From assembly GCF_024733565.1 (NCBI RefSeq), contig NZ_JANIOC010000010.1, forward strand, positions 145,791-209,790: a DNA stretch of 64,000 nucleotides, given 5' to 3'. Both the position numbers and the translations under genes were made by a program. A model generated the notes under the pieces. The model did no database searches. It was not told the DNA's origin and saw only the letters and a list, made by a program, of their open reading frames with translations. Every line of letters starts with the position of its first letter. Within the stretch, counting starts at the first letter, position 1. This document shows positions 8,265 through 16,734 of this stretch, in pieces. This DNA is from Rossellomorea sp. SC111 (GTDB lineage: Bacteria > Bacillota > Bacilli > Bacillales > Bacillaceae_B).

Positions 8265-10463
8265 ATGAAGAAATCATTTATTGGTTCAGAATTCAAAGCG
8301 ATTTTTCGCAATAAGAAATTGCTCATCCCGATCCTTGCCGTGCTATTTATTCCTGTACTATACAGCGGCATGTTCCTATGGGCATTCTGGGATCCGTACG
8401 AACAACTTTCAGATCTTCCTGTAGCTGTAGTGAACAGTGACCAGGGTGCAGAGTTTGATGGTAAGGAGTTGCACATCGGATCGGAGCTTGTTGATAAGCT
8501 GAAGGAAAGCGATCAGTTCGATTTTCATTTCGTCGATAAAAAAGAAGGATACAAGAACCTGGAGAAACAAGACTACTATATGCTTGTGGAAATTCCAGAG
8601 GACTTCTCTGAAAACGGCACTACGTTGTTAGAAGAGAATCCTCAAAAACTTTCTCTGAAATATGTCCCGAATGAGAGCTTTAACTTCTTATCTGCTCAGA
8701 TCGGGGATACGGCCATGAAAGAAATCAAAGCAAGTCTTTCTAAGTCGGTATCCGAAACATATGCTGAAACGATGTTTGATAAAATTCAGGAAATGGGAGA
8801 TGGCTTCAAGACCGCCAGCGATAAAGCGGGCGAAATCAACAACGGGGCCATTGATCTCTCTCAAGGCGCGAAAAAGCTAAAAGACAATTTAGCAGTCCTT
8901 GCTGAAAAGAATGTCGAGATGACAGACGGGGTGGCCAAAACCCGTGCAGGTGCCGAGAAACTTGCAAATGGTTCTCAGGAATTATCTGAGGGCGTTGGAG
9001 TCATGACGGATAAATCACAACAATTATATAAAGGAACACAGGATGTTCAAACCGGGTTGAATTCCCTTGCTGCCGGAATCGATAAAAGCAAGGCAGGGCT
9101 TGAACAAGTGGATGCTGGGCTTGACAGTGCCGTGGACAATACGGCTAAATTGCAGGCCGGTTCTCAAAACCTTGCTGAGAAGATCGGAGCTCTGAAAGGT
9201 GGAGCCGACAGTGCGCAAGCAGGCGCTCAGGCAATCGGAGCTGGAGCCTCAAAGCTTGAAAGTGAATTGGCTCCATATATGGGAAGTCTGCCTGAAGAAA
9301 AGCAGGCTGAGCTAAAGGCTGCCATTAATCAAATTAAGCAGGGGGCATCCGGACTTGAAACGGGCACCGGTTCATTAAGTGCTGGAATAACAGGCTTACA
9401 AGGCGGAGCAAGTGACTTAGCTGTTGGAATCGGTAAATTAAATGAAGGTCAAAAGAAACTACAAGGCGGCGTCGATCAGCTTGTAGCAGGATCAACTCAG
9501 CTGGATGAAGGTTCTAATCAGCTTGTAGCAGGTCAAAACAAAGTGGTTGAAAACTACGGTTTATTAAATCAGAAACTTGGAGACGTATACCAGGGAACGG
9601 TAGGTCTTGCTTCAGGAGCGAATGAACTGAGCTCTGGCCTTAACCAGGTTTATGACGGATCCACTAAGCTTGCCGACGGTTCCAAAAAGCTTGCCGACGG
9701 TTCAACGGAGCTTGCAGATGGAACAACGAAACTATCAGATGGAACGACCGAATACGAAACGAAATTAAAAGACGCAGCAAAAGAAGCCAATAGTGTCAAA
9801 GCCGATGATGATACGTACGACATGATGGCAGGACCGGTTGATGTGAAAAACGAGAAAATCAATCACGTTCCAAACTATGGAACAGGATTTGCTCCTTATT
9901 TCTTGTCTCTTGGACTGTTCGTAGGAGCACTATTAATCTCAATTGTGTATCCGCTCCGGGAGCCATCCGACCGCCCATCAAGCGGAATAAGCTGGTTCAT
10001 GGGTAAATTTACTGTCCTTACGACAGTAGGAATCATCCAATCACTGATAGCAGCAGCTATCTTACTCTTTGGATTGGGTCTTGAAGTGGAAAGTGTACCA
10101 TTATTCTTACTTTCTACTATTATTACAAGTCTTACATTCTTGGCATTGATTCAAATGCTTGTGACGGTACTGGGTGATCCGGGACGATTTGTCGCCATCA
10201 TCATCTTGATTCTGCAATTAACAACGAGTGCCGGTACATTCCCACTCGAACTAATTCCGACTGCACTGCAACCAATCAGTGCACTGCTACCGATGACATA
10301 CTCGGTATCAGCCTTCAAAGCGGTCATCTCAAGCGGGGACTTTGCCTTCATGTGGCAGAACCTCTTCGTACTGCTTGGATACTTCATTGTGTTCGTTGCA
10401 TTGACTGCGGTGTTCTTTGTTGGGTTATTCAAGAAACAATATACAAAAACAGTAGAAGCTTAA
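8265..10463 (+). CDS. yhgE: YhgE/Pip-family membrane protein
   Basis: 732 residues. One N-terminal transmembrane helix (about residues 18-40, LLIPILAVLFIPVLYSGMFLW) is followed by an extracellular part of roughly 500 residues, then five or six helices (about 545-725) of ABC-2 type. The extracellular part is rich in Gly-containing heptad-like units (LADGSKKLADGSTELADG and similar, around bases 9655-9745), suggesting a long coiled coil. Relatives include Lactococcus Pip (phage receptor) and the EsaA/YueB group. AGGAGGAAAAC precedes ATG 8265. Function in Bacillus is unproven; regulation by YhgD is inferred from operators. Confidence 0.9.
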   Translation: MKKSFIGSEFKAIFRNKKLLIPILAVLFIPVLYSGMFLWAFWDPYEQLSDLPVAVVNSDQGAEFDGKELHIGSELVDKLKESDQFDFHFVDKKEGYKNLEKQDYYMLVEIPEDFSENGTTLLEENPQKLSLKYVPNESFNFLSAQIGDTAMKEIKASLSKSVSETYAETMFDKIQEMGDGFKTASDKAGEINNGAIDLSQGAKKLKDNLAVLAEKNVEMTDGVAKTRAGAEKLANGSQELSEGVGVMTDKSQQLYKGTQDVQTGLNSLAAGIDKSKAGLEQVDAGLDSAVDNTAKLQAGSQNLAEKIGALKGGADSAQAGAQAIGAGASKLESELAPYMGSLPEEKQAELKAAINQIKQGASGLETGTGSLSAGITGLQGGASDLAVGIGKLNEGQKKLQGGVDQLVAGSTQLDEGSNQLVAGQNKVVENYGLLNQKLGDVYQGTVGLASGANELSSGLNQVYDGSTKLADGSKKLADGSTELADGTTKLSDGTTEYETKLKDAAKEANSVKADDDTYDMMAGPVDVKNEKINHVPNYGTGFAPYFLSLGLFVGALLISIVYPLREPSDRPSSGISWFMGKFTVLTTVGIIQSLIAAAILLFGLGLEVESVPLFLLSTIITSLTFLALIQMLVTVLGDPGRFVAIIILILQLTTSAGTFPLELIPTALQPISALLPMTYSVSAFKAVISSGDFAFMWQNLFVLLGYFIVFVALTAVFFVGLFKKQYTKTVEA

Positions 10464-10465
10464 GG

Positions 10466-10503
10466 AAAAAAACGGTAGATGTCACACACATCTACCGTTT
10501 TTT
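10466..10503 (+). terminator. terminator after yhgE
   Basis: AAACGGTAGATGT/ACATCTACCGTTT hairpin with a T-rich 3' side. Confidence 0.9.
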
Positions 10504-10527
10504 CTTCATAAAATGGACAAACCCCGG

Positions 10528-10547
10528 GTATACATGAACGTGTATAC
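10528..10547. promoter_or_regulatory. dyad before the YtkA-like lipoprotein gene
   Basis: GTATACA-N6-TGTATAC, an exact 7-bp inverted repeat about 60 bp before the start codon. A candidate operator with no assigned regulator. Confidence 0.35.
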
Positions 10548-10605
10548 TAAATGGTGAGAGGTACATAATGGTGATACACTGAAAAAGTCTAAAGGAGGAT
10601 CAATC

Positions 10606-11352
10606 ATGAAAAAAATAAGTTTATTTATGCTGGTAGGGTTTCTTGCATTGTTTATCGCTGCGTGCGGTAATTCAAATGAAGATAACGGAGCGAAGGACGA
10701 CGAGAAATTAGAGCCCATCGAGGCAAAATTAGACGTACCTGAAAAAGGGGAAAAGGGTCAAACCATTTCTCTTTCCACCAAGGTCACACAAGGTGATGAG
10801 AACGTCGAGGATGCCGATGAAGTGAAATATGAAATCTGGAAGAATGATCATAAAGAAGAAAGTGAAATGATTGAAGCAAAGCACGATAAAGCCGGTGTAT
10901 ACAAGGCTGAGAAGACGTTTGAAGAAGACGGTGTTTATACCGTACAGGTTCATGTGACGGCCCGCGATATGCATACGATGCCTAAAACAGAGATTGCGAT
11001 TGGCGAAGTAGAAGCAGGGGAACATGAGGAAGCAGGGGACGATCACCACCATGGCGAAAGCAGCGTGTCCATTCACCTGATGAAGACTGACAGTGTTACA
11101 GCAGGTGAAGAAGCAGAAATGATGGTGCATGTTGAGAATGAAGAAGCTGCATTGGAAGATGCCAAAGTTCGTTTGGAAATTTACCAAGACGGCCAGGAGA
11201 AACATGAGTGGGTGGATCTGACTCCAGGTGAGGCAGGCAAATATAACGGCTCTTATACTTTCCCGGAAAAAGGCTCCTATAATGTTCAGGTCCATGTCAC
11301 CAAAGGAGAAGAAATTCACGAACACACATTGGAAACAGTCGAAGTACAATAA
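10606..11352 (+). CDS. lipoprotein with tandem YtkA/FixH-like domains
   Basis: 248 residues with a lipoprotein signal peptide: MKKISLFMLVGFLALFIAAC, lipobox Cys20. Two related beta-sandwich modules follow (about 40-125 and 145-245), each ending in a KGxYxVQVHVT-type strand, as in the YtkA-like domain family. A His-rich linker (DDHHHGES) separates them, and several Met/His positions suggest possible copper binding, which is inference only. RBS AAAGGAGG before ATG 10606. Monocistronic. Confidence 0.85.
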   Translation: MKKISLFMLVGFLALFIAACGNSNEDNGAKDDEKLEPIEAKLDVPEKGEKGQTISLSTKVTQGDENVEDADEVKYEIWKNDHKEESEMIEAKHDKAGVYKAEKTFEEDGVYTVQVHVTARDMHTMPKTEIAIGEVEAGEHEEAGDDHHHGESSVSIHLMKTDSVTAGEEAEMMVHVENEEAALEDAKVRLEIYQDGQEKHEWVDLTPGEAGKYNGSYTFPEKGSYNVQVHVTKGEEIHEHTLETVEVQ

Positions 11353-11356
11353 TCAT

Positions 11357-11393
11357 AAAAAGGATGCTCTTCATTTTGAAGAGCATCCTTTTT
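11357..11393. terminator. bidirectional terminator
   Basis: AAAAAGGATGCTCTTC/GAAGAGCATCCTTTTT hairpin between the convergent lipoprotein gene and yhfH. Confidence 0.9.
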
Positions 11394-11416
11394 AGTACCC
11401 CTTGGTTTTCATGAAG

Positions 11417-11551
11417 TCAGTATTCGTAGTCAGTCGTACATTTTTCGCAATAAATGCCGTAGCATTCATGCTGCTCCTCAATTGTATCTCCACATTGTGC
11501 ACAAGACTTAGGCGGCAAATTTCGAAAGAACTCAACAATATTTTTTACCAT
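11417..11551 (-). CDS. yhfH: small zinc-ribbon-like protein YhfH
   Basis: 44-residue protein: MVKNIVEFFRNLPPK, then CAQCG, HECYG and YCEKC. The two CxxC pairs resemble a small zinc ribbon and the whole matches B. subtilis YhfH in length, pattern and position next to yhfI. The second ATG (11551) is preferred because GGAGGG is 8 bases before it; the ATG at 11557 overlaps that site. Function unknown. Confidence 0.8.
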   Translation of the reverse strand: MVKNIVEFFRNLPPKSCAQCGDTIEEQHECYGIYCEKCTTDYEY

Positions 11552-11748
11552 GTTCATCACCCTCCGTAAATTTGTATTCACCCATCAATTGTTTGTGTTA
11601 TATAACTGATGTGTTAATTTATTTTATTGTATTATAACAGTATGAGTTTCGTCAACAATAAATTCTAAAATGGGCGGAAAAAATGAAAAAATAGGCACAA
11701 TGAAGTATAGTAAGGGTGACAGACTAAAGTGAAAGGCGATGTTCAAAC

Positions 11749-12483
11749 ATGAAGTTAACCGTTATTGGACAATGGGGCGGATATCCGAAAGCAGGCGAAG
11801 CAAGCACAGGATATTTACTTGAAGCTAATGGCTTTAAACTGCTTATTGACTGTGGAAGTGGTGTACTATCCCATCTTCAACATCATATAGAACCAACAGA
11901 GTTAGATGCAGTCCTTCTGTCCCACTACCATCCCGATCATGTAGCAGATATAGGTGTACTACAACACGCTTTATTGATTCAATACTTCCTGGGTAAGTAC
12001 AAAGGTACACTGCCAGTATATGCCCATCGGGAAGATCAGCAAGGATACAATTCCCTTACATACAAAGATTTAATGGCAGCCCACGAGTATACTGAGGACT
12101 CTTCTTTATCTGTTGGTCCCTTCACGGTAACGTTTGTGAAATCAAAGCATCCCGTTCCATGTTACGGGATGAGAATCGAAGCAGATGGGAAATCCCTCTT
12201 TTATACAGCAGATTCCGCATACAGGGAGGAATTCGTTTCATTTGGGCAGGACGCTGACCTGCTTCTATGTGAATGTAATTTCTATGGGGAGATGGATGCA
12301 TCAAACGCTGGTCATATGACTAGTCTCGACGCCGGAAGACTTGCTCAGAAAACCAGTGCCCGGAACCTCATCCTCACACATTTGCCTCATTTCGGAGACT
12401 TGGAACAGTTAATTACAGAAGCGAAAACGATTTATAGCGGTCATGTATCATTAGCAAAAAAAGATATGGTAGTAGAAATTTAG
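11749..12483 (+). CDS. yhfI: metallo-beta-lactamase-fold hydrolase YhfI
   Basis: 244 residues. The zinc-binding signature HYHPDHVAD begins near residue 58; a further His (KSKHPVPCYGM), Asp (FYTADSAY) and His (LTHLPH) complete the usual RNase Z-like set. The fold is shared with small phosphodiesterases, and the substrate of YhfI is unknown. It is followed 11 bp later by lplJ, so they are probably cotranscribed, as in B. subtilis (yhfI-lplJ). Confidence 0.9.
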   Translation: MKLTVIGQWGGYPKAGEASTGYLLEANGFKLLIDCGSGVLSHLQHHIEPTELDAVLLSHYHPDHVADIGVLQHALLIQYFLGKYKGTLPVYAHREDQQGYNSLTYKDLMAAHEYTEDSSLSVGPFTVTFVKSKHPVPCYGMRIEADGKSLFYTADSAYREEFVSFGQDADLLLCECNFYGEMDASNAGHMTSLDAGRLAQKTSARNLILTHLPHFGDLEQLITEAKTIYSGHVSLAKKDMVVEI

Positions 12484-12494
12484 GAGGAAAAACA

Positions 12495-13481
12495 ATGTTA
12501 TTTATTGATAATAAAGGAATCACAGATCCGAGGATCAATCTTGCTATAGAAGAATATGCTTTGAAAAACTTAGATATTAATGAGAGTTATTTATTATTTT
12601 ACATTAATGAACCTTCCATCATCATCGGGAAGAATCAAAATACAATCGAAGAGATCAATACAGATTACGTGGAGAAACAGGGACTTCACGTCGTACGCCG
12701 TCTTTCCGGTGGGGGAGCCGTGTATCATGACCTGGGAAACCTGAACTTCAGCTTTATTACGAAAGATGACGGAGAGAGCTTCCATAATTTCAAAAAATTC
12801 ACTGAACCTGTTGTAACGGCCCTCCATAAACTCGGAGTGAAAGCAGAGCTGAGCGGTCGTAACGATATCATCGCAGAAGGCAGAAAGATCTCCGGAAATG
12901 CCCAGTTCTCCACTAAGGGTCGGATGTTCAGTCACGGAACGCTGCTGTTCGATTCCGAAATGGAAAACGTCGTGTCCGCTCTCCGAGTGAAAAAAGACAA
13001 GATCGAATCAAAAGGGATCAAATCGATCCGGAGCCGAGTAGCCAATATCTCCGAATTTCTGACTGAACAAATGACCATAGAAGAGTTCCGCTCAACCCTT
13101 CTTGATTTCATCTTCGACGGGAGCGACGTAGAAGAGTATATCCTGACTGAAGAAGACTGGAAGAATATCCATGAGCTTTCAAAAGAACGCTATCAGAACT
13201 GGGATTGGAACTATGGGAAATCACCAAAATTCAATCTCCAGCATTCCCACCGCTTCCCGGTCGGTTCAATCGATGTCCGTCTCGAAGTGAATAAAGGGGA
13301 GATCGATAACTGTAAAATATTTGGTGATTTCTTTGGGGTGGGAAATGTAGAAGACATTGAAGAGAAGCTGGCAGGCACACGCTACGAGCGAAAAGACATT
13401 GCAGGGGCATTGGAAGGTGTTGATATCCAACACTACTTCGGTAATATCACGAAGGATGAATTTGTTGATTTGGTGTATTGA
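12495..13481 (+). CDS. lplJ: lipoate-protein ligase LplJ
   Basis: 328 residues; ATP-dependent attachment of free lipoate to E2 and GcvH proteins. Visible motifs are RRLSGGGAVYHDLGNLNFSFI (about 69-89), GRNDI and the lysine-containing GRKISGNAQF near residue 130. A C-terminal accessory domain (about 250-328) is present, as in full-length LplA/LplJ. TAGGAGGAAAAACA precedes ATG 12495. Confidence 0.95.
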   Translation: MLFIDNKGITDPRINLAIEEYALKNLDINESYLLFYINEPSIIIGKNQNTIEEINTDYVEKQGLHVVRRLSGGGAVYHDLGNLNFSFITKDDGESFHNFKKFTEPVVTALHKLGVKAELSGRNDIIAEGRKISGNAQFSTKGRMFSHGTLLFDSEMENVVSALRVKKDKIESKGIKSIRSRVANISEFLTEQMTIEEFRSTLLDFIFDGSDVEEYILTEEDWKNIHELSKERYQNWDWNYGKSPKFNLQHSHRFPVGSIDVRLEVNKGEIDNCKIFGDFFGVGNVEDIEEKLAGTRYERKDIAGALEGVDIQHYFGNITKDEFVDLVY

Positions 13482-13493
13482 TATAAATGGAAG

Positions 13494-13519
13494 AACCGTC
13501 CAAATTGGGCGGTTTTTTT
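13494..13519 (+). terminator. terminator after lplJ
   Basis: AACCGTCC/GGGCGGTT hairpin followed by a T run. Confidence 0.85.
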
Positions 13520-13587
13520 ACATCAATATACTTGTATTAATACTATTCTTTATATAGAATATATTTTGAATACTTTTAATAGTTTGA

Positions 13588-13605
13588 TGAATGACCATTC
13601 ATTCA
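13588..13605. promoter_or_regulatory. FadR-type operator upstream of lcfB
   Basis: TGAATGACCATTCATTCA, an 18-bp dyad with arms TGAATGA/TCATTCA. It matches the B. subtilis FadR (YsiA) operator consensus as I recall it, and lcfB is a known FadR target there. It lies 28 bp before the TTG start, where it would block transcription until long-chain acyl-CoA releases FadR. Confidence 0.8.
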
Positions 13606-13632
13606 GTTTTTTTGAAAAGGGGAGGGATACAA

Positions 13633-15189
13633 TTGAATATTGCTACACGGTTAGACCAAATCGCTCAAGAAAAAGCAGATAAAACAGCGTATCATTTCTT
13701 GAATACCTCAAGTACATATGGGGAATTGAATGGTGCTGTATCGAAATTTGCAAGTGGCTTAGAGCAGCTGGGTCTGAAAAAAGGAGATCATATCGCGCTG
13801 GTATTGGGGAATTCACCGCATTTTGTCATCGGATTATATGGCGCCCTGCGTCTTGGATTAAAGGTCATTCCGATCAATCCGATCTACACTCCGGATGAGA
13901 TTGGCTACATTTTGAAAAGTGGTGATGTTAAGGCCATTCTCACACTCGATCTGCTCGTGCCACTAATTGAAAAAATGCAGCATCTGTTAACGGATGTGGA
14001 GCACTTCATCCTGTGTGAATCAGGAGATGAAAGGGCGAAGGATATTGATTTAGAAAACATTTCTCTTGCGTACCCTAAAATGAAATCGTTTACAACTGTG
14101 TTGGAGAAAGGTGACCGTGGCTTTAAAGGTGAGTCAGTGGATGAGAACGAGGTTGCCATCATTCTTTACACTTCCGGAACAACAGGGAAACCAAAAGGCG
14201 CCATGCTCACCCATAAAAACATTTATTCCAATGCGACCGACGTTGGAAGCTATTTACGAATGAATGAAGATGATACCGTCATTACCGCTTTGCCAATGTT
14301 CCATGTTTTCTGTTTAACAGTGGTTCTGAATGCACCGCTTTTGAGGGGAGCTACCTTGTTAATCGTTCCGCGCTTCAGTCCCAAAGCCGTTTTTGAGTTA
14401 TCAAAAGAGTATCGGCCAACTGTATTTGCCGGAGTGCCGACTATGTACAACTTCCTGTTTCAGTATCCTGATGGAAACCCGGAGGATCTATCATCTCTTC
14501 GTCTCTGTATTTCAGGCGGCGCTTCCCTGCCGGTGGCTCTCTTGAAAAACTTTGAAAAGAAATTCAATGTCATGATTTCTGAAGGGTATGGATTATCCGA
14601 AGCGTCACCAGTGACATGCTTCAACCCATTGGATCGGCCAAGAAAACCGGGATCGATCGGAACATCAATCATGAACCTGGAGAATAAAGTCGTCGATGAA
14701 ATGGGTGAAGAAGTCCCTGTAGGACAAGTCGGTGAACTGATTGTCAAAGGCCCGAATGTCATGAAGGGCTATTATAAGATGGAAGAAGAAACCGCCGCAA
14801 CGATCCGTGACGGCTGGTTATATACCGGAGACCTTGCCCGCATGGATGAAGATGGCTACTTCTACATTGTGGACCGTAAAAAAGAGCTGATTATTGTAGG
14901 TGGTTACAACGTTTACCCCCGAGAGGTTGAAGAAGTGCTATACAATCATCCCGGCATCGTGGAAGCAGCAGTCATCGGTGTGCCGCATCCCGAAATGGGT
15001 GAAGCCGTCAGCAGCTATGTTGTGAAAAGCGATCCATCCCTGACAGGACAAGATGTACTGGAGTATTGTAAAGAGCATCTTGCGAAATACAAGCTTCCGG
15101 CTTCCATCGAGTTCCTGGATGAACTGCCGAAAAACACAACTGGTAAAATTTTACGAAGAGCGCTGAAGGAGCAAGTGCTTCAATCATAA
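13633..15189 (+). CDS. lcfB: long-chain fatty acid-CoA ligase LcfB
   Basis: 518-residue adenylate-forming enzyme activating fatty acids for beta-oxidation. The TTG at 13633 is taken as the start: GGGGAGGG lies 7 bases upstream and the resulting [17 protein letters not shown] aligns with B. subtilis LcfB; the longer frame would start inside the FadR box. Motifs are [14 protein letters not shown] (AMP-binding, about 178-191), [30 protein letters not shown] (hinge) and the C-terminal catalytic Lys in NTTGKILRR. Confidence 0.95.
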   Translation: MNIATRLDQIAQEKADKTAYHFLNTSSTYGELNGAVSKFASGLEQLGLKKGDHIALVLGNSPHFVIGLYGALRLGLKVIPINPIYTPDEIGYILKSGDVKAILTLDLLVPLIEKMQHLLTDVEHFILCESGDERAKDIDLENISLAYPKMKSFTTVLEKGDRGFKGESVDENEVAIILYTSGTTGKPKGAMLTHKNIYSNATDVGSYLRMNEDDTVITALPMFHVFCLTVVLNAPLLRGATLLIVPRFSPKAVFELSKEYRPTVFAGVPTMYNFLFQYPDGNPEDLSSLRLCISGGASLPVALLKNFEKKFNVMISEGYGLSEASPVTCFNPLDRPRKPGSIGTSIMNLENKVVDEMGEEVPVGQVGELIVKGPNVMKGYYKMEEETAATIRDGWLYTGDLARMDEDGYFYIVDRKKELIIVGGYNVYPREVEEVLYNHPGIVEAAVIGVPHPEMGEAVSSYVVKSDPSLTGQDVLEYCKEHLAKYKLPASIEFLDELPKNTTGKILRRALKEQVLQS

Positions 15190-15191
15190 AA

Positions 15192-15228
15192 AAAGAAGAT
15201 GCTCAGGTGCTCACTGAGCATCTTTTTG
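15192..15228. terminator. bidirectional terminator
   Basis: AGATGCTCAG...CTGAGCATCT hairpin between convergent genes, A-rich on the left and T-rich on the right. Confidence 0.85.
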
Positions 15229-15230
15229 TT

Positions 15231-15533
15231 TCATTTCATAGCTTTACTAGCCTGTAATAGCTTGGATTCACCTTTTTCCCACGTCTCAACCTGCTCAATT
15301 GCCTGCTCCGGAGTGAATCCCTGCCCGACCAATACACCAGATAAGATAAATTCCTGGAAGAGGTGAGTAAGGTTGATGCCTTCTTCCACCTCCGATAAGG
15401 CACGGGTTACGAGTGGTTGGATATATTCGACCCACTGATCGGGAAGACTTTTCGTTTCACGGTAGTACTGATTGACGTGTTGGCCCGCCTGTTGATATTG
15501 GAAGTAAGGGTTTTGATTTGAAGGATGATACAT
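15231..15533 (-). CDS. hypothetical protein, 100 residues
   Basis: Small soluble protein starting MYHPSNQNPYFQYQQAGQHVNQYY, with a Gln/Tyr/Asn-rich head and a helical body (EEGINLTHLFQEFILSGVLVGQGFTPEQAIEQVETWE). AAGGAG occurs upstream at a rather long spacing (12 bases) to the ATG. Codon use and the terminator at its 3' end support it as a real gene. I do not recognise the family. Confidence 0.7.
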   Translation of the reverse strand: MYHPSNQNPYFQYQQAGQHVNQYYRETKSLPDQWVEYIQPLVTRALSEVEEGINLTHLFQEFILSGVLVGQGFTPEQAIEQVETWEKGESKLLQASKAMK

Positions 15534-15685
15534 AATAGCATACAGCTCCTTTATGGGTAGATGTCACGAACAGTCTATGCATAAGCATGGGAAATGTTCT
15601 GCCCTTTTGAAAAATGAAAGGGTTTTCTCGATTCGTGTCGAATCATACATAAGGAGGAAACACTTATACAAAGGGGAGAACAAAC

Positions 15686-16462
15686 ATGGAATCTATTTTA
15701 CTAGAACAAAAGGGCAATGTTGCAACTGTGACCATCAACCGGCCGGATGCAATGAATGCCTTTAATTACGATACACTGAACGAACTTCAGCAGGTCGTCG
15801 AAGCACTCAGGATCAACCCGGACGTACGGGTCGTCATCTTCACAGGAAGCGGGGAAAAAGCCTTCTCCGTCGGAGCGGACCTTAAGGAACGCAAAACCTT
15901 GACTGAACAGCAGGTCATTCGCAACGTCTATAAGATCGGCGAAGTTTTTCAATCCGTCGCCACCCTTCCGCAGCCGACCATTGCTGCTATGAACGGCTAC
16001 GCATTCGGGGGAGGGATGGAACTTGCTCTTGCGTGCGATTTCCGAATAGCTGTTGCGGGAACGACAATGGGACTGACTGAGACAAGTCTTGCCATCATTC
16101 CGGGCGCAGGAGGGACTCAGCGTTTGCCTCGACTGGTCGGTGAATCCAAAGCCCTTGAGCTTATTTTGAAAGCTAAGCGTTTAACCTCAGAAGAAGCATT
16201 GGATATCGGACTTGTTACGAAGGTAGTAGAAAAAGAGAATTTCATGGGTGAAGTTCATGGATTCGTGGAACCGATGTTAGCGAACGGACCGGTTGCCCTT
16301 CAGCAGGCTAAGTTTGCTGTTAAGAATGGGATGAACGTGGACCTGCAGACAGGATTGCAGATTGAGAGAAAAGCATATGAAATCACGATTCCAACTGAAG
16401 ACCGGGTGGAAGCTTTACTGGCATTCAGTCAGAAGCGGAAGCCGGATTTTAAGGGGAAGTGA
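15686..16462 (+). CDS. enoyl-CoA hydratase/isomerase family protein
   Basis: 258 residues of the crotonase fold. The oxyanion-hole segments are seen (FSVGADLKER at about 53-62; MNGYAFGGGMELALACDFRIA at about 97-117) together with the family signature SLAIIPGAGGTQRLPRLVG, which carries a Gly-rich rather than Glu-bearing loop. It probably hydrates enoyl-CoA in fatty-acid or branched-chain catabolism; adjacency to lcfB supports fatty acids, but it has its own ribosome site (AAGGGGAG) and no FadR box that I could see. Confidence 0.88.
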   Translation: MESILLEQKGNVATVTINRPDAMNAFNYDTLNELQQVVEALRINPDVRVVIFTGSGEKAFSVGADLKERKTLTEQQVIRNVYKIGEVFQSVATLPQPTIAAMNGYAFGGGMELALACDFRIAVAGTTMGLTETSLAIIPGAGGTQRLPRLVGESKALELILKAKRLTSEEALDIGLVTKVVEKENFMGEVHGFVEPMLANGPVALQQAKFAVKNGMNVDLQTGLQIERKAYEITIPTEDRVEALLAFSQKRKPDFKGK

Positions 16463-16501
16463 ATCGAAAGTATTGCCTGATCGATGTTTTATGTGAGTAG
16501 C

Positions 16502-16545
16502 AGATCTGCTGTGGAGCCACCCTGGCTCTCGTGGCGGATCTTTTT
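16502..16545 (+). terminator. terminator after the enoyl-CoA hydratase
   Basis: Long hairpin AGATCTGCTGTGGAGCCA/TGGCTCTCGTGGCGGATCT followed by TTTTT. Confidence 0.8.
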
Positions 16546-16734
16546 ATGGTGGTGGACTGGTGGAGATTCACTTTTGAAAATAAAAGTGTCATATACAGAT
16601 TTCTTTTCCTTACGTCCCTAGTCCCACTTTAAGATAGTCCTCTGGTCGTTAGTATAATGATGTATTTATTGGTAAATTTATGAAAATATCATTATTATTC
16701 TTTTGACAATTCATTAAGAAAGGGGACTGAGACC

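Noticed and set aside
10729..11349. 206-codon minus-strand frame opposite the YtkA-like lipoprotein
   Set aside because: The Phe/His/Met-rich composition is the complement of the Glu/Lys-rich lipoprotein; an artefact.
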